A stretch of 64,000 bases of DNA from Eutypa lata (taxonomy: Eukaryota > Ascomycota > Sordariomycetes > Xylariales > Diatrypaceae): assembly GCA_022661535.1 (NCBI GenBank), contig JAKULF010000003.1:5146001-5210000 (forward strand), read 5' to 3'. This document shows, piece by piece, positions 1 to 12,099 of the stretch. The translations under genes and the position numbers were made by a program. The notes below the pieces were generated by a model. That model ran no database searches, was not told where the DNA came from, and was given only the letters and a program-made list of their open reading frames with translations. Numbering within the stretch: the stretch's first letter is position 1; each line of letters starts with the position of its first letter.

Positions 1-108
1 TGGTGTTGTTTAAGGGCCATAATATGTGTATATGAAACGTGATGTAGACTTTAGTTGATTCGGAGTGGTGGGCAGAGGAAGGGGAATGAATTGATACATG
101 TTGTGAGA

Positions 109-870
109 TTAAGCCGAATTGGTTCGAGTCGTTGTTGCTGCTGCTGCCGCCGCCGCCGCCGCCGTCGCCGCCGCTAGTCCCTGGGTCTTGGAGCAGTCCG
201 AGTGAGTCTTCCGTCTCTTGCCCTTCGGCGCCGGGTTCATCCTCGGCGTATAAGTGACGGTCCTCGTAACCACCTCCCTGATATGCCTGACGCTCTTCCC
301 CGAGGATTTGGTTGCTCTGCTATCCTGCGAGTACCGCGCCTTCAAAGCTGCCTCCCAGTCGAACGGCGAGCGCACCGATCTCGCACTGAACGGCGACCTG
401 GCTGTTGTTGCGCTGAGGGGCGAGTCTAGATTAGATAGCGCCGGCGATGGGGGGAGGTGCAGGCTGGGAAACGATGTCGCGCCCGTGGGTGGTGCAGACA
501 TCGGCTGCGTGGGCTGCGAGCCGAAAGGTGCGCTAGTGGGCGACGACTTGTGGCTACCGCATTTGCAAGAGCAGTCTGTTTGTTCGCTGCTGGCGGTCGA
601 CGGGACCGATTCCTGCGCCGAATCCTCTTCCGTCGTGCTTCCTGATCTCTTCCCCGGCACTATGGGCGAGGGCATCGACATGGACTTGAGGAAGTCCATG
701 TAAGCCACAGGCGGCGTGATTGGCGTCTTGTCGCCACTGGGGAACTCCTCCTTGATGAAATCCGGGACTGCTGATAGGGGGGTCCTCGCCGACAGAGCAG
801 AGAGCTCCGAGGGGAAGGTTGCCGTGACGGGCGTGGTTAGCTGCGCGAGCTTTGGCTTGCTTGTAGGCAT
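109..870 (-). CDS. Conserved fungal low-complexity protein, function unknown
   Basis: A 253-residue single-exon frame starts at an ATG with A at -3. I do not recognise a catalytic fold. The most regular part is near residues 30-65, reading PLSAVPDFIKEEFPSGDKTP and continuing into PPVAYMDFLKSMS, which looks like a short conserved linear region. A Cys cluster (CSCKC) lies near residue 100, and Ser/Pro-rich stretches with repeated SPFSARS-like units surround residues 150-170. A basic segment (KGKRRK) near residue 215 could be a nuclear signal. The C-terminus is a run of about a dozen alanines broken by threonines, encoded by a GCN repeat. The composition suggests a disordered regulatory or scaffold protein of the kind seen across Sordariomycetes. 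That is inference; a product name beyond hypothetical protein is not justified. Confidence 0.65.
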   Translation of the reverse strand: MPTSKPKLAQLTTPVTATFPSELSALSARTPLSAVPDFIKEEFPSGDKTPITPPVAYMDFLKSMSMPSPIVPGKRSGSTTEEDSAQESVPSTASSEQTDCSCKCGSHKSSPTSAPFGSQPTQPMSAPPTGATSFPSLHLPPSPALSNLDSPLSATTARSPFSARSVRSPFDWEAALKARYSQDSRATKSSGKSVRHIREVVTRTVTYTPRMNPAPKGKRRKTHSDCSKTQGLAAATAAAAAAAAATTTRTNSA

Positions 871-2600
871 GATGGCGGTTCCCTTGGTAAGTCTGGGTGA
901 CAGGTGATGTAATAGGTATAGATCCCTTAAAGGAAGTTCAAGTCAAGTGAATGACTTGGAGGAAGGGGAGGACGGGTAGGTGATCTAGATGCCTACAAGC
1001 TGCACAGACGAGTCGCCGTGAAGAGGAGAAAGGTCGTAGCCTAGAAGGAGTTTTGGTGTGAGAGAGGGAGGAGAGGTTATATTATGTGTTGCTCGGCAGC
1101 TCGAATTAGACCAGAGGGCTGCTTGGTAGTAGCGCGTGTGTCGACGTCGAAAAGAACCAGTAAGGCCTTGGCTTGCAGGCGCTGAGACAAAGGCGCCAAA
1201 CAGGATACTAAAATTGACCCCGCCAGAAACAACGACTTGACGTGACAGATCCGGATGGACGGGGTGTGTGCCCAGTAATGGTTGAGCAATGGGTGACCAG
1301 GGGGTGGGAAAGGGCTAAGACGCAGGAGGGCCAAGCTAGTGACCTTAGATAAGGCCTATAATAATAATAATGCTCTGGTCTGGGGATTGGGATTAAGACC
1401 CCAGTGTTATAAAGGATCCTCGTCTATTGATAGTTGAAACTATCAACTTGACTACCTATGCAGACAAGAAAGGTGATGTTAATAGGAAAGGATACTAAAG
1501 AAGGAATATGGTAGATTCAGAGTAGTAGACGAGGCCTCGGTTCTCTTCACACCCTGCTTCTTCTTCTTTTTTCTTCTTCTCGAGAAGATGGGTAGAGAGA
1601 GCAAGGGGATTGGCTGGTAGAGCGGCACGATGGAATATCTCGACTTTTCGGTAAGCGACTGGCACCGGACTGGCCAAGTCAAAATCTCGGGCGCGTGTGC
1701 TGAGCCTTGCTTTAGTTCATTTGGAGTTGCAGATGGGAGAAAGACAAGAGGGCGGCATGGGTTGGTACTTACGGTTCGTCACTGACTTCAAGTAGACTCT
1801 ACCAAAAGAATGTGGCCCGTGGGAAACAACCAGGCCCGTTCCCTGATCAAGAGATCTGAACAGAGATCTTATGTCTGATTGGTCTATATACCCTGCCGCC
1901 CGGGGTTTGGCGAGCACGAATATACTGTGGGGTCGTGGTTCGGCCTCGAGCGCTTGGAGGCTTCGAATGGGTATTCGGTACTTGGCCGACTTTGTAGTTT
2001 ATAGGATATGATCGTTGATTGGCTGAGTCTTCCGCAACTCAGCAGACTAGGAAGCGCTGCCGCTATTGCTATTCTTAGCACCCGCAAATTGGAAAACGTC
2101 CAGTCTTACTATTAACATGACACGACCCACTCAAACATACAAACTCACCCTTTCGGATCTGACGATTAAGCCAACCTTCGTCTCTCGGCCGGGAAACAAG
2201 AACCCTGACCAGCTGGGTAGTTTTGATGATGGCAACCTCGTGTGACCGGTAGCTATACAGCTGACGATTGGGCTGAATAAGCTTAGGTATGTGAGACAGT
2301 ATTGTGCGAGCTCTTTAGCGGGTGGAGTAACTATGTATGGGTGGCACGGAGATCTACCTGAGATCTTCCGAGAGGTTGTGCTTTTGGGGAACGGATAGAA
2401 AAGCTGAGCTCGTCCAAGTGAACGAATTGAGCCGCAATGTGGAGTTGTCGTTGTCGTTGTCAAGAAGCAGTTGAGTGGCTTTTCGTTGGCAACACAAGTA
2501 ACGTATGACTGCTGATGATGATGATGATGAAAATTATCTACAGATTGGGAAATCCATTCCATTTATGCTGAATTGTGATTGCCGCATTCTACCCTACGTT
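871..2600. other. Upstream region of the first gene, no supported gene
   Basis: Only short overlapping frames occur here (under 150 codons, none with a recognisable motif). It probably holds the promoter and leader of the minus-strand gene that starts at 870. A GAT-type triplet run near 2514-2530 creates a spurious poly-His reading on the minus strand. Confidence 0.4.
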
Positions 2601-2635
2601 TGATAATAATAAATAAACAAGTGCCATTTCCTCTT

Positions 2636-2656
2636 CTTGCTTGCTTGCTTGCTTCA
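2636..2656. repeat. (CTTG)n microsatellite
   Basis: About five tandem CTTG units. Non-coding. Confidence 0.8.
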
Positions 2657-5410
2657 CTGAGCGCGCGGTTCGTCATGCTCGCTTCAACTCTTTGCGCTTC
2701 ATCTCCCATTGGCTTCACAGAGCGAGAGGCTATCTATGGCTGCTAGAGCCAGGAAATGGCCGAATTTTCTGGCTCTAGGGGGTTAGTCGCCTTGTCTGTC
2801 TAAGTAGAGCGCGCGCGACTTGACACACGATGCCAACGACAGTTTTCGCTGAGGCAGTCTGTTTAGAAGCGCTTCGGGGAGTCTACCTTGGTGGCTGGTG
2901 TTCAAATCCCGCCATACAGATCTTGCCGACGCTATACGTTCGATACAGCAGCGCGCGGCTGAGCCTGTTTGGAAGCTGACCATCCATAGGCCCCCCATCT
3001 ATCCCCAAGACCGGATGCCAAAAATAAAAAGGCCTACTACTACCTCTCCCTTCGCGCCTCTAGGCTAGAAATCTTCTAGAAGGACTCTTCTCTGGTTGGA
3101 TTATACTGCCTTCCGTGAGTGGTGGAGCCGCCACACCAACTTTTAAGCGCCGTCGATATCAATAGACAATTCATTTGAAGTGGTGCCCACCAAATCCTTC
3201 GAAATTCCTATTACTGGTCAACACCGCGCTTAAGCAAGGGGATCTCTGCTACGACGACTCATTTTGCCGCCAGCTTCTCCAACCCGCTGGCTATACCTGA
3301 CCAACACAACTATCTCACTTAGGGTGAGATAGCCCCAGCACTAAGCCTAAGCAATGGGATCTGCTGGCATTCGCGCGGCTGTTCTCCTCTCTGATTGGAA
3401 GTCAAAGACGGCGATATGTGAGATAGACACCTGCTTTTGAAGAAATACCTGCACGACGACGCTTTTGGCTAAGGCGTATCAAGCTGTCCATGTATTGCTA
3501 GAGTAGTGCTCACCCGGAGGTCTTTAAGCTACGTGGGGGTGTTTCAACACGTGCTATCCGGGGATGATGTCCCCAGGTCCCAGTCTGTCGGTGTTGGGAA
3601 TTCATCCTAAAATAAAAGAAGCATGGCTCGATCCTAATCTTGGTATATTAGTTTACTGTAGTCTGATATAAACTGGAGGAGGATGTACAACACCGGAGTA
3701 TAACGTCACCTATGCCGATATACCTACAGCCCGTGCTTGGTGACAACGCTCTTGGGTTTAGAACTCCGCCTGGTGTATAAGGGGATATAGTCTGGTAAGT
3801 GCGAGTCTCTCCATAGCCTCCCGGCGATGTCGACATAAACAGAAGGAGTAAAACTCCAAAACCCAGGCTTTGCTTCCTTCTCAGGATTGTATCCCTGCTA
3901 CAGACAATCAAGTGATTTATCAAGCGCGTGGGCCCTGGAAATACTAGCCCGAGCCAACGCATCAAGCGCCATGCATGTGTTTAGTTAGATAAAGTCAATC
4001 GCTATCAAGAGTTCCCTTGTCATAAGTTAGCCGGAAATATCATCGTGTATACAGCCCCTAGCTGATATGTCAACGCCCCCTATTCACTAGCGCTTCGTGC
4101 TATTCACTTCTGTGAGATGCTGGTTCTCCTTTATCTGAAGACAGTGATATGGCAGACAATCAGATACCACAGGACCCTAAATATCTTCTATCATATTAAC
4201 AGATAGAACAGGCCTTAGTACCTAGTAAAAAGCAGCGTGCTTCTATCCACACTACTACTCCGATACTGCACAAAACATTGCTGAAACCAAAATATTACAT
4301 GTATCTTATACTGAGAATTGGGTTTAAAGGGTCCTTCTATTTCCATAATCAGTTCAGGAGCAGGTTGATCGAAAGTGAGGGCTAGATACTTACAGTCCTA
4401 CAGATGTCACAAGACTAGGAAGATAATAGTAGGGGCATGCACCCGAGCTCGTGGCACAATAAGTTGATTGGGCATCTCTCCTTGTCACCAACATTCAAAC
4501 CGATGAATGGATGATTCCGAGACAGCCTTTAACTGATTTGCGGGGAACGGTTTATGTGCAGGTGGCCCTAAGGATGATTGAAGACGCTCTGGCAAGTGTT
4601 CTCTATTGATCCTCCTCCCGTACGGCGGATGTCAGCATATGGCCTTCTTCCCTTCAGCTCATTCATGGGATGGAACGATATCTAGTTGCTGGAGTCTTGT
4701 CAGAATACCCCCGTCCATGTCAGAATAATCTCTAGCTATCCCTATAACTCTGATGTACCTCCTATTCACCCTATCTTTTACCCCCTCCAGACAAATAGGC
4801 ACTCCTTACCCTACGAATGATCATCAAGGGATGTTTCAACTTTCCTAGATATGTCTTGAGTAAGTTGAGTGTCATGGTATTTGAGAGATACTAAAATAAC
4901 GTTGTTATACAGTGATTCCTCCAAAGCGCGATCCCTTGCCTCCTTGCCGATCGCCTACCTCGTAACATATATCCAGCACGTCTCTCTGAAATAATGCAGA
5001 ACAACCGCTCCCTAACTCCGGCTCACCCCCATTTCCTATAGTGACTTAGGAAAGAACCCGATTTGGACGGAGACCTCATCACCCCTTTTCACCACGCTAG
5101 CAAAAGGGCATCACTTGGTGATATCGCAGGAATGAGATGGAGTGGCAATGTACGGTATATCTATGAAACCACCTTAGGATATACATCACACCAAGAACTT
5201 CTTCGAGAATATGTGCTAGATAGTGCTATCAAGGAGCTGTGAATAATATTAGACATGTACCATAGGTGGCTTTAGCAAACCCGGGATCGCCCCCTTTTCT
5301 TCTTCCAAGCTTCAAATTCCATCCTTCGCTACGATAGTCAGTTTGTACTTCGTATCTATACCTAGTAGCAAGCATTAGTTACAACCTCAACCACGGCCTT
5401 AGTGCGGAGG

Positions 5411-5460
5411 ACGAGGGTCATCGAGGGTCGTCGAGGGTCGTCGAAGGTCGTCGAGAATCG
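5411..5460. repeat. 10-bp tandem repeat, five units
   Basis: Five head-to-tail units of the type TCGAGGGTCG, the two central ones identical and the outer ones with one to three changes. It lies next to the 3' end of a 97-codon minus-strand frame (5472-5765) that I could not identify. Confidence 0.85.
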
Positions 5461-7483
5461 TTATAGTAGCACTAATAGCTCCGTCTCAGTAGCGGCAGCA
5501 GCGGTCGCTTCCCATTCTTCAAAACTATATTCTCGTCCTTGATATCGACTATGGGCTTCACGTAGGAGACTTTTTCGAGGCGACCTATGATGTTGTCGGT
5601 ATCGACGGGGATTTCCCTGTCTAGCTGTGAACATAAATATTGCCTAATAAAGGGGGTGTCTGTGTATCTTGGATACTTTAACAAGCTATTGATATCAAAA
5701 TTAGCCGAGCTTCCTAGGACACAAGGGTAGAGAACAAGTCTATGAGTTACGTTTAGCTCCATCATAGTTCACCCCCCTTTGCCGTGATGGCAAAGCTTTA
5801 TGCGCACCCTTTTCTATGCTATATCAAACATTTTAACTAATGCCCAACGACTCGGGCAATCGTCATATGGGTATTATGGCTTCGTTATGAAGATGGGGAG
5901 GCCAGCACTTTCCTGTGTCCTAGTGAAACGTCACGCAGATCCCTAAGGCCAGATCATACTTCCAACTAGAACTTCTAATGCAGGAATTGATCTGAGCATC
6001 ATCGATGATAATTAGGTGTCGATGGTGTGAATTGGGTAGGCAAGCTTCCTAACACGAGCGAGGAGTATCCTTAGGCCAGCCTCTTTGTTGAATAGAGTGT
6101 CTACAATAGCTTAATAAAATAACTTTGGCGAGGAATATGATTAATTACAAGCAGGAGTCGGTTCTCTCATAGTACTGTGTCTAGCTGATGGTATACCTAC
6201 TAGGACTTTTTAAGAGTATTCTGTATCTTGTAGTATCTAACATATGGCCCTACATAGCCGGAAGTTGAAATGTGCTAGATCAAGCGAACGTTCACAAGAA
6301 GTGCCTTCTACGCTACTCCGGAAGCATAGGAGAAATCCTTCTTTGCTAAACACAGAGACCATGATGGGACAGCGGACTATAGTACCATGGCAATTCGATG
6401 TACTGCGTTCCAGAAAGTAACCACCAATATACGAGTAGGGTTTGCCACCATCTAGCTTCAGTAAGTCAAGCTTAGCCCTGAGGGGAGCCGGCTCAACCGG
6501 TAGCGATTCACGAAAATAGGATAGGGGTATCCGTAGGATTTGAGACTAATTTGAACTACATGGTTAGAAATCAACTACGTTGGAGCTCCTATCACACAGT
6601 CCCACCCACAGCCTATGGTAATTGCGCGGATCATATTTCAGTGACTATTCATCGTCAAGCACGCACATGCGGTCCAGCATCTAGCCATGTGAGCTACCCT
6701 GCCACGAAACTATTCCCCCAGAGATTTATCTTTAGCTCTGCATAGGACCAATGAATACGGGTGAGCACGGCATATCACCCAATCATGGAGTGACCACCTA
6801 GCTAGCCATTCTGCAATCTACGTTATGGGTAACGGCCGTTGCTATCTGAGGACTTGTCTAGGCCTGTGGGGGATTTCCGTTCTTAGAACTGGCTAGAGTA
6901 GATATATGTATGGAAAGGGGAGTTCGGATAGTGAAACGATGCTCCAAAGACGCGCATGAGCTACGTGGCGTCCTATGAGATACAGCGCATACTCGCAGTG
7001 TGGACCTCTGTTTTCTTGCAGTACAAACTGCGTCACTTCACATACTGTGTTGTATGATCTGGCACAACAACAACACTCGTCATATCGCTTCGGGAAAGGC
7101 CTATCAGGAATGCTTCCTTTGCGTATATTGGCTTGGCATATGGCTAGATCGACCCTCGAGCTAGTAGCTCAACCCATGCGAATTACAACGAAACTAAGGT
7201 AGAAGACGGTGCTATCTGCTCTAAGGACTCGTCCATGCTTACAGATCAACCGGTGCCAGGGGAGGTGACAACGTCGCAATAGGAAATAAATAGTTAGTCC
7301 AGCTCTCAGAATATCGTGAAGTGGGTCTGGGTCATAAAAGCTCACGCCATTGATCATAGCCGATGCTTCATCTCAATATACGAGAGGCAACCTGAATCAT
7401 CGAGCTGATATGTTGCTGGTAGCAATGGTGTCCATAGCGTACGTGCCTCTTATCAAAGTTTCAGGACGGAGGCCCGAACCCTA

Positions 7484-7789
7484 GCATCCAACCAGACCAC
7501 GTACTTGGAAGCAGCCAATGGCCTTTGAAGCAACCTATTGCAAGCCTGCGGCTCAACCCGAGGTCTTCGATCAAGATCCTCCATTCAGCCTTGAAAGCAC
7601 CCGACCTAGAGGAATAATCATAAGCACCCCAGGTCCCTCAGTGACAGTGGCGAAGATTCCGTGGCACCTTCTTTCTTTAGCGGTTTAATACCCGACGACA
7701 AGCCTAACGCCTCATCTCCGGAATCAGGCCGATTCGCGGGCCAGTCAGGTGCTACTCCTGCGGCTGATCGCCGGCCTAGAATTCCTTAG
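7484..7789 (+). pseudogene. Coding-like relic in two frames, unidentified
   Basis: From about 7484 one frame stays open for about 67 codons with protein-like composition (for example AQPEVFDQDPPFSLES, then RPRGIIISTPGPS). A second frame, shifted by one base, takes over near 7634 and stays open with Ser/Pro/Gly-rich sequence (SGEDSVAPSFFSGLIP) until a TAG ending at 7789. The junction falls inside a run of Ser/Pro codons, as expected for a disordered region broken by an old frameshift. There is no clear start codon. Function unknown; chance open frames remain possible. Confidence 0.25.
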
Positions 7790-8339
7790 CTCCGTCATCA
7801 CTTCGAGATGCAACGGTGATGGACGTCTAACTTTAAAGGGGATGTTCCCCTATACACACGTTAAGGGATTTGTCGCATGGCGCCGTGGAGTAAGAAGACC
7901 CTGAGTAATGATCTTGACCAGCCTAGCAGCGATGGTAGGCTCCAGGGTTAGGTAGTTGATGGTTACAATAGCTGTCCGGCAAGTGATCCGAGAGAAGCCC
8001 CCAGGAATTAATGAGATGGGAAATGGCACAGACAGCTTTGAAACCTTGAGAGTTGCCGAGACACAGATGATACGTTATACTGGCTGGTTTGTCAGAAATG
8101 ATAGAAGTGGTAGACAGGTTAGATAACATGTGATTCTAGGAATTCTATCTGTACAGTAGTAGTATGAGACCTACATATTTACCACGGATTCTGTAGCATT
8201 ACGTAGTTTGTTAGTTGCAATGAATCGGGCGAAACACAGAGCATCCTGACCCTCCGCACTTGACAGCCGCCAGGTACATAAAACATGCACAAGCGCGACC
8301 GTAGCAGTGGTTCCTTAGCTAGCAGATGAAATGTGAGGC

Positions 8340-8379
8340 CGAATTAGAAAACAGAGCTATATTTCTGCTCTCTAATTCG
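8340..8379. repeat. Inverted repeat (hairpin)
   Basis: Nine-base perfect arms (CGAATTAGA and its complement) extend to about 16 bp with two mismatches around a short AT-rich loop. It has no adjacent gene, so a terminator role cannot be argued. Confidence 0.5.
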
Positions 8380-10132
8380 TCTGATAGATATGGGGTTTGG
8401 CCGAGTTTGGGATGAGCTTATTGCAGAATAGGGGAGTCAGTGGAGCATTGTTCTAGCAGTCACGTCTGATAACAACACACTATGCATACTAAATAGGCCT
8501 CGATCATTAATCGATACACATATAGTAGCTTTATTTTCGTCACGAGAAAGGCTATCGATATTCTAACAAGCTAGCTATACGCAAGAACGGATGGGCAGCG
8601 AGCACCGCATAATACCGCGATCTACTAGACTCCTGCTCGTCTTATTTCGAGGCAGTCACTTGTCGGGAGCAGAGTGAATATTGCTGTGACGGTCCAACGA
8701 GTGAGGCTGACAATATGTGCCTAACCAAGGGACGGTTACATTCTGGATGGCCTCACATATACGGAAACGGCAAAGAGTCGGCAGGTAGTCTCTTCGGTAT
8801 CGGCATCGAGATAGGGTATGATATATGACGATACGGGATATTTGTCTACGTACCTTACTTGGTAGGGAAGATTGGGCATGAAGTGAACCAATGCCACAAT
8901 GGTGACGATGCCCCGTAATATGCGATTGGATACAAAGCAAAGCAAGGAGTAGTAACGTCAGCAAGGACGTAGCCATCTGCAAGGTGATTCGTGCCCAGGT
9001 GATGCGTTCTGTACAGTAGCCTGCATGTCAACACTTGAGTCTCTTTTCTCTTACCGGAAGACCCTTGTCGTCTACTCCACACCGTATCCCCCGACATGCC
9101 TTATTATTACCTATGTACCGTAAGAGACTGGACTAGCGAGATCGAGCAGACGACGAAAGAGCCAATTGAGCGGCAAGAAGGAAGACAACTCAAAGTAATT
9201 CTGAACCAGTCACATAATTTTATCGACATAGGATTTTTAGCCATTCAGAAGCCATGAAGACGTCCCTAGATAAGCTTCGTCAAACCAACGATAACCATAG
9301 TGGATCGAGAGGTATTTTGGTGAGGACCGCTCTTAAAAGAATATTACCTACATGCTTTTACTTGCACTTACATATACTTTTCAGTGACCTTGGTGGAACT
9401 CAGAAGGGCGGGAGCATGCAGCGAAGCCTCTGATGCAGCCATAGCGAAATGCGCAGCAAGTTTCGGTTACACCGACTTTTTAATATATTCGGGCAGTCGG
9501 GGGGGTTGTTTTGGGATTATCGATGCTGTCGGGCTTATCCAGGCTGGGAATCTGATTGCCGATAGTTTAGAACACTTGCGAAAGGGACACGAAAAAAAAG
9601 GAAGAAAAAAAAAAGAGGAATGCCCCGCCCCTCGAAAAGCGCGTATACGGCTATAACGTTGTAGAAAGAATACATACGTACATACCGAAGGAGGGACTAT
9701 ACATGTCTATGCGCTGTGCTCACCGTTAATATGATGTATACACTTTGTTATACCCAGCCGAGGAGGCGAATGCAACAAAAACAGATGAACGCCTGGAGGT
9801 CTCGCTCGTCTGCCTGTTTCGTTGCTGACAACGCATAAATGTTCCACTAGGCTGACACTTACTTTACCATCGGCGCAGCAGATATCTTGGAGAAATGGAT
9901 GCATACATACGTAACCCCATGCTTATTACATAGGTATATATGTAGCTCTAGTAGTAGGCATTCCCTTTTGAGTACAACACTTGCCTTTCTGGACGCGGAC
10001 CATGATAGATGAACGATTAACGATATAGGTAACTAGTAGTAGTAGCACCTACATCATGTATATGATCCAAATACCTACATAGGTAGTTAGGTAAATATGT
10101 GTAATTTGTATGTACAGCAACCACTTTATTAC

Positions 10133-10160
10133 ATACATACATACATACCTACCTACATAT
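10133..10160. repeat. (CATA)n/(CCTA)n microsatellite
   Basis: Tandem ACAT units pass into ACCT units. Similar ACCTA/TAGGT short motifs are scattered through this part of the window (near 10.0, 10.7 and 23.1 kb). Confidence 0.7.
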
Positions 10161-12099
10161 AATAGTTTCTAGAAGTCTAGAAGCCTTGAAGTGTAATATG
10201 CATGTTTATGATGTAGTCTGTAGTCACGTAATATATTCTGAGAATGTCTTTGAGTCAGCCCAGCCCAGCCTCCCAGATACCCCGCAAACCCTCTCTTTGC
10301 CAGCACGGGCCGATCTACGTACATGCTTACAGTGCACGAAAACGACATTTCCTACGAAGTATGCCCACCTACTAGTTACAGGCAGTCGGCAGTCTAGCAG
10401 CAAAACCAGAAGAGAGGAAGAAAGAAAAAAACCGAAGCAGGTAAGTTATCTATATTTAGGCGGTTAGTGACGTTAGTTCATGACGTTAAGTTAAGACTTC
10501 AGTCCTGCGATTGTTTGTGTTGTACTCAGCCATATTTTCCAGTGAAGCGGTCAGCTAGTTCAAACGTTGGAAGCTGAGATAGTCTCAGCCCGGGCAAGTG
10601 TTTAAAGATACATACCCACATTGCCGTTCAGTACTGTCAACATGCCTGCTAGGCAGTAGCAAAAGCAGGTATGTAGGCTAGACATGTACTGAGTAGGTAG
10701 GTAGGCAGGCTGGTGGACTGTTGATGTTTTGGGACGACGCCGGTACATCCAGAACATCAGCTAGATTCGATGTACGGCATGGCATGCATTTACTCGTTTC
10801 GTACATATGTAAGTTATTGATCACTGTATGTACTTAAGGAAGCAGACAAGCTAGGGTCTTTGTGATAGACAAGGGAAGGAAGGCGATGCATAGTTAATTC
10901 TTATTATGCGAACCTGATGAGGCCCGTCACAATATGTTAGCCGCCCGGCATTGTTTAGCTCATTGTTCTATAACATATGAAAATGGAAGTTAAAAGCCGA
11001 ACCACCTGGGTGGCAGCAGATTTGTGACGGGGAGTCAACCTTGGAATTCACGTAACACAAAAAGCTCCCAACCCTGTCGAAGAAAAATGACCTCGCTCAT
11101 CACTCATATTGCCAGCTTGCCAAGATTCCGAATGGGGATTCTTCAGCCCGTCACTGTGTAGGTATAGTTGTGATATACTGTATGAGGTTGGTGGAACCCT
11201 GCTGATTATGACATCTCCGCTCTTTTTCTTGCTCCGAGCTGTAAATAGGAAAAAAAGAAAGAAATAACCAACTACCTGACTACATACAATAGGTATACAT
11301 AGTCCTTCGTACAAACATGCGAGTTTAAGTGAAATTGAAAAAAGAAGGAAAAAAGACTCGACGCTTCGGACTCGTCGGCTTTGAGTTAACTACCGCTGCT
11401 TTCCTTGTACGAATATGGAAATTTCATGAATATTACGAAATATGCAGAGTTGCAATAGCCAGAGGGAAAAACGCATGTAGTCCTCAATCAAGTGCATAGC
11501 AATTGGTAATGAACTTAGTACTGACGTTGCAATTGACCTGACGTTAGGCCTGCATGTGGTATTTCAACATTCTAGGTACTTTCATCCATTCTTGTATAAC
11601 ATTGCATATACGGGAATCTCTATTCGGATATACTTAGCGCTCTCTGTGACTCACGGCATTTTTGTAAGTACCGAAATATATGATATATGTAGAAGCTAGG
11701 TAGAGATGGGTAGAATTCTGCGAGAGGATCCATGCTAGATACATGAATACTTTGTACATCCGCTCTTTTTGGAACAAAATTGAAGGCAGCCCAACCGTTC
11801 AAGGCTCCCAAGGGCTCGCATCGCATCTTCCAAGCCCACTTCCACTGGATCCCTCGCACCGCCTTGCACATCTCCGCTGTCGTCCCCAATTTACCAGTCC
11901 AAGGCTGGCAGCTCGGTTGATGGATATCAGTAATGGAACTTCAATAAACATAAACATAACATACATGTACGTAACGTTCAAAATTCAATATTGAACAAGC
12001 GTTGAAAAAAAGTCATCTCATCAGCGTGCATACATCACACACTACTGGAAGTTCGGGACCCTAAACTGCTAAACTAGAGCACTAACGGAGCCCCACCTG

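Larger units (their letters stand above)
2601..12099. other. Gene-poor tract with only faint coding relics
   Basis: About 9.5 kb without a frame over roughly 110 codons and without a motif I can name. Stop trinucleotides (TAG/CTA) are frequent in all frames. It does not look like a compact intergenic spacer. An old degraded insertion, perhaps transposon or dead gene sequence, is likely, but no terminal repeats, reverse transcriptase or transposase motifs could be read. Local structures are listed separately (10-bp tandem array near 5.4 kb, relic near 7.5 kb, hairpin near 8.36 kb). Confidence 0.5.

Noticed and set aside
2881..2925. B-box-like GTGTTCAAATCCC resembling a tRNA T-arm
   Set aside because: No matching A-box, anticodon arm or acceptor stem could be folded around it.
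5472..5765. A 97-codon minus-strand frame with protein-like composition
   Set aside because: No family recognised, and it sits in stop-rich sequence. Could be a relic but not supportable.
9384..9656. A 90-codon plus-strand frame ending in a Lys-rich tail
   Set aside because: The tail comes from an A-rich tract, there is no conserved motif, and the surroundings are non-coding.
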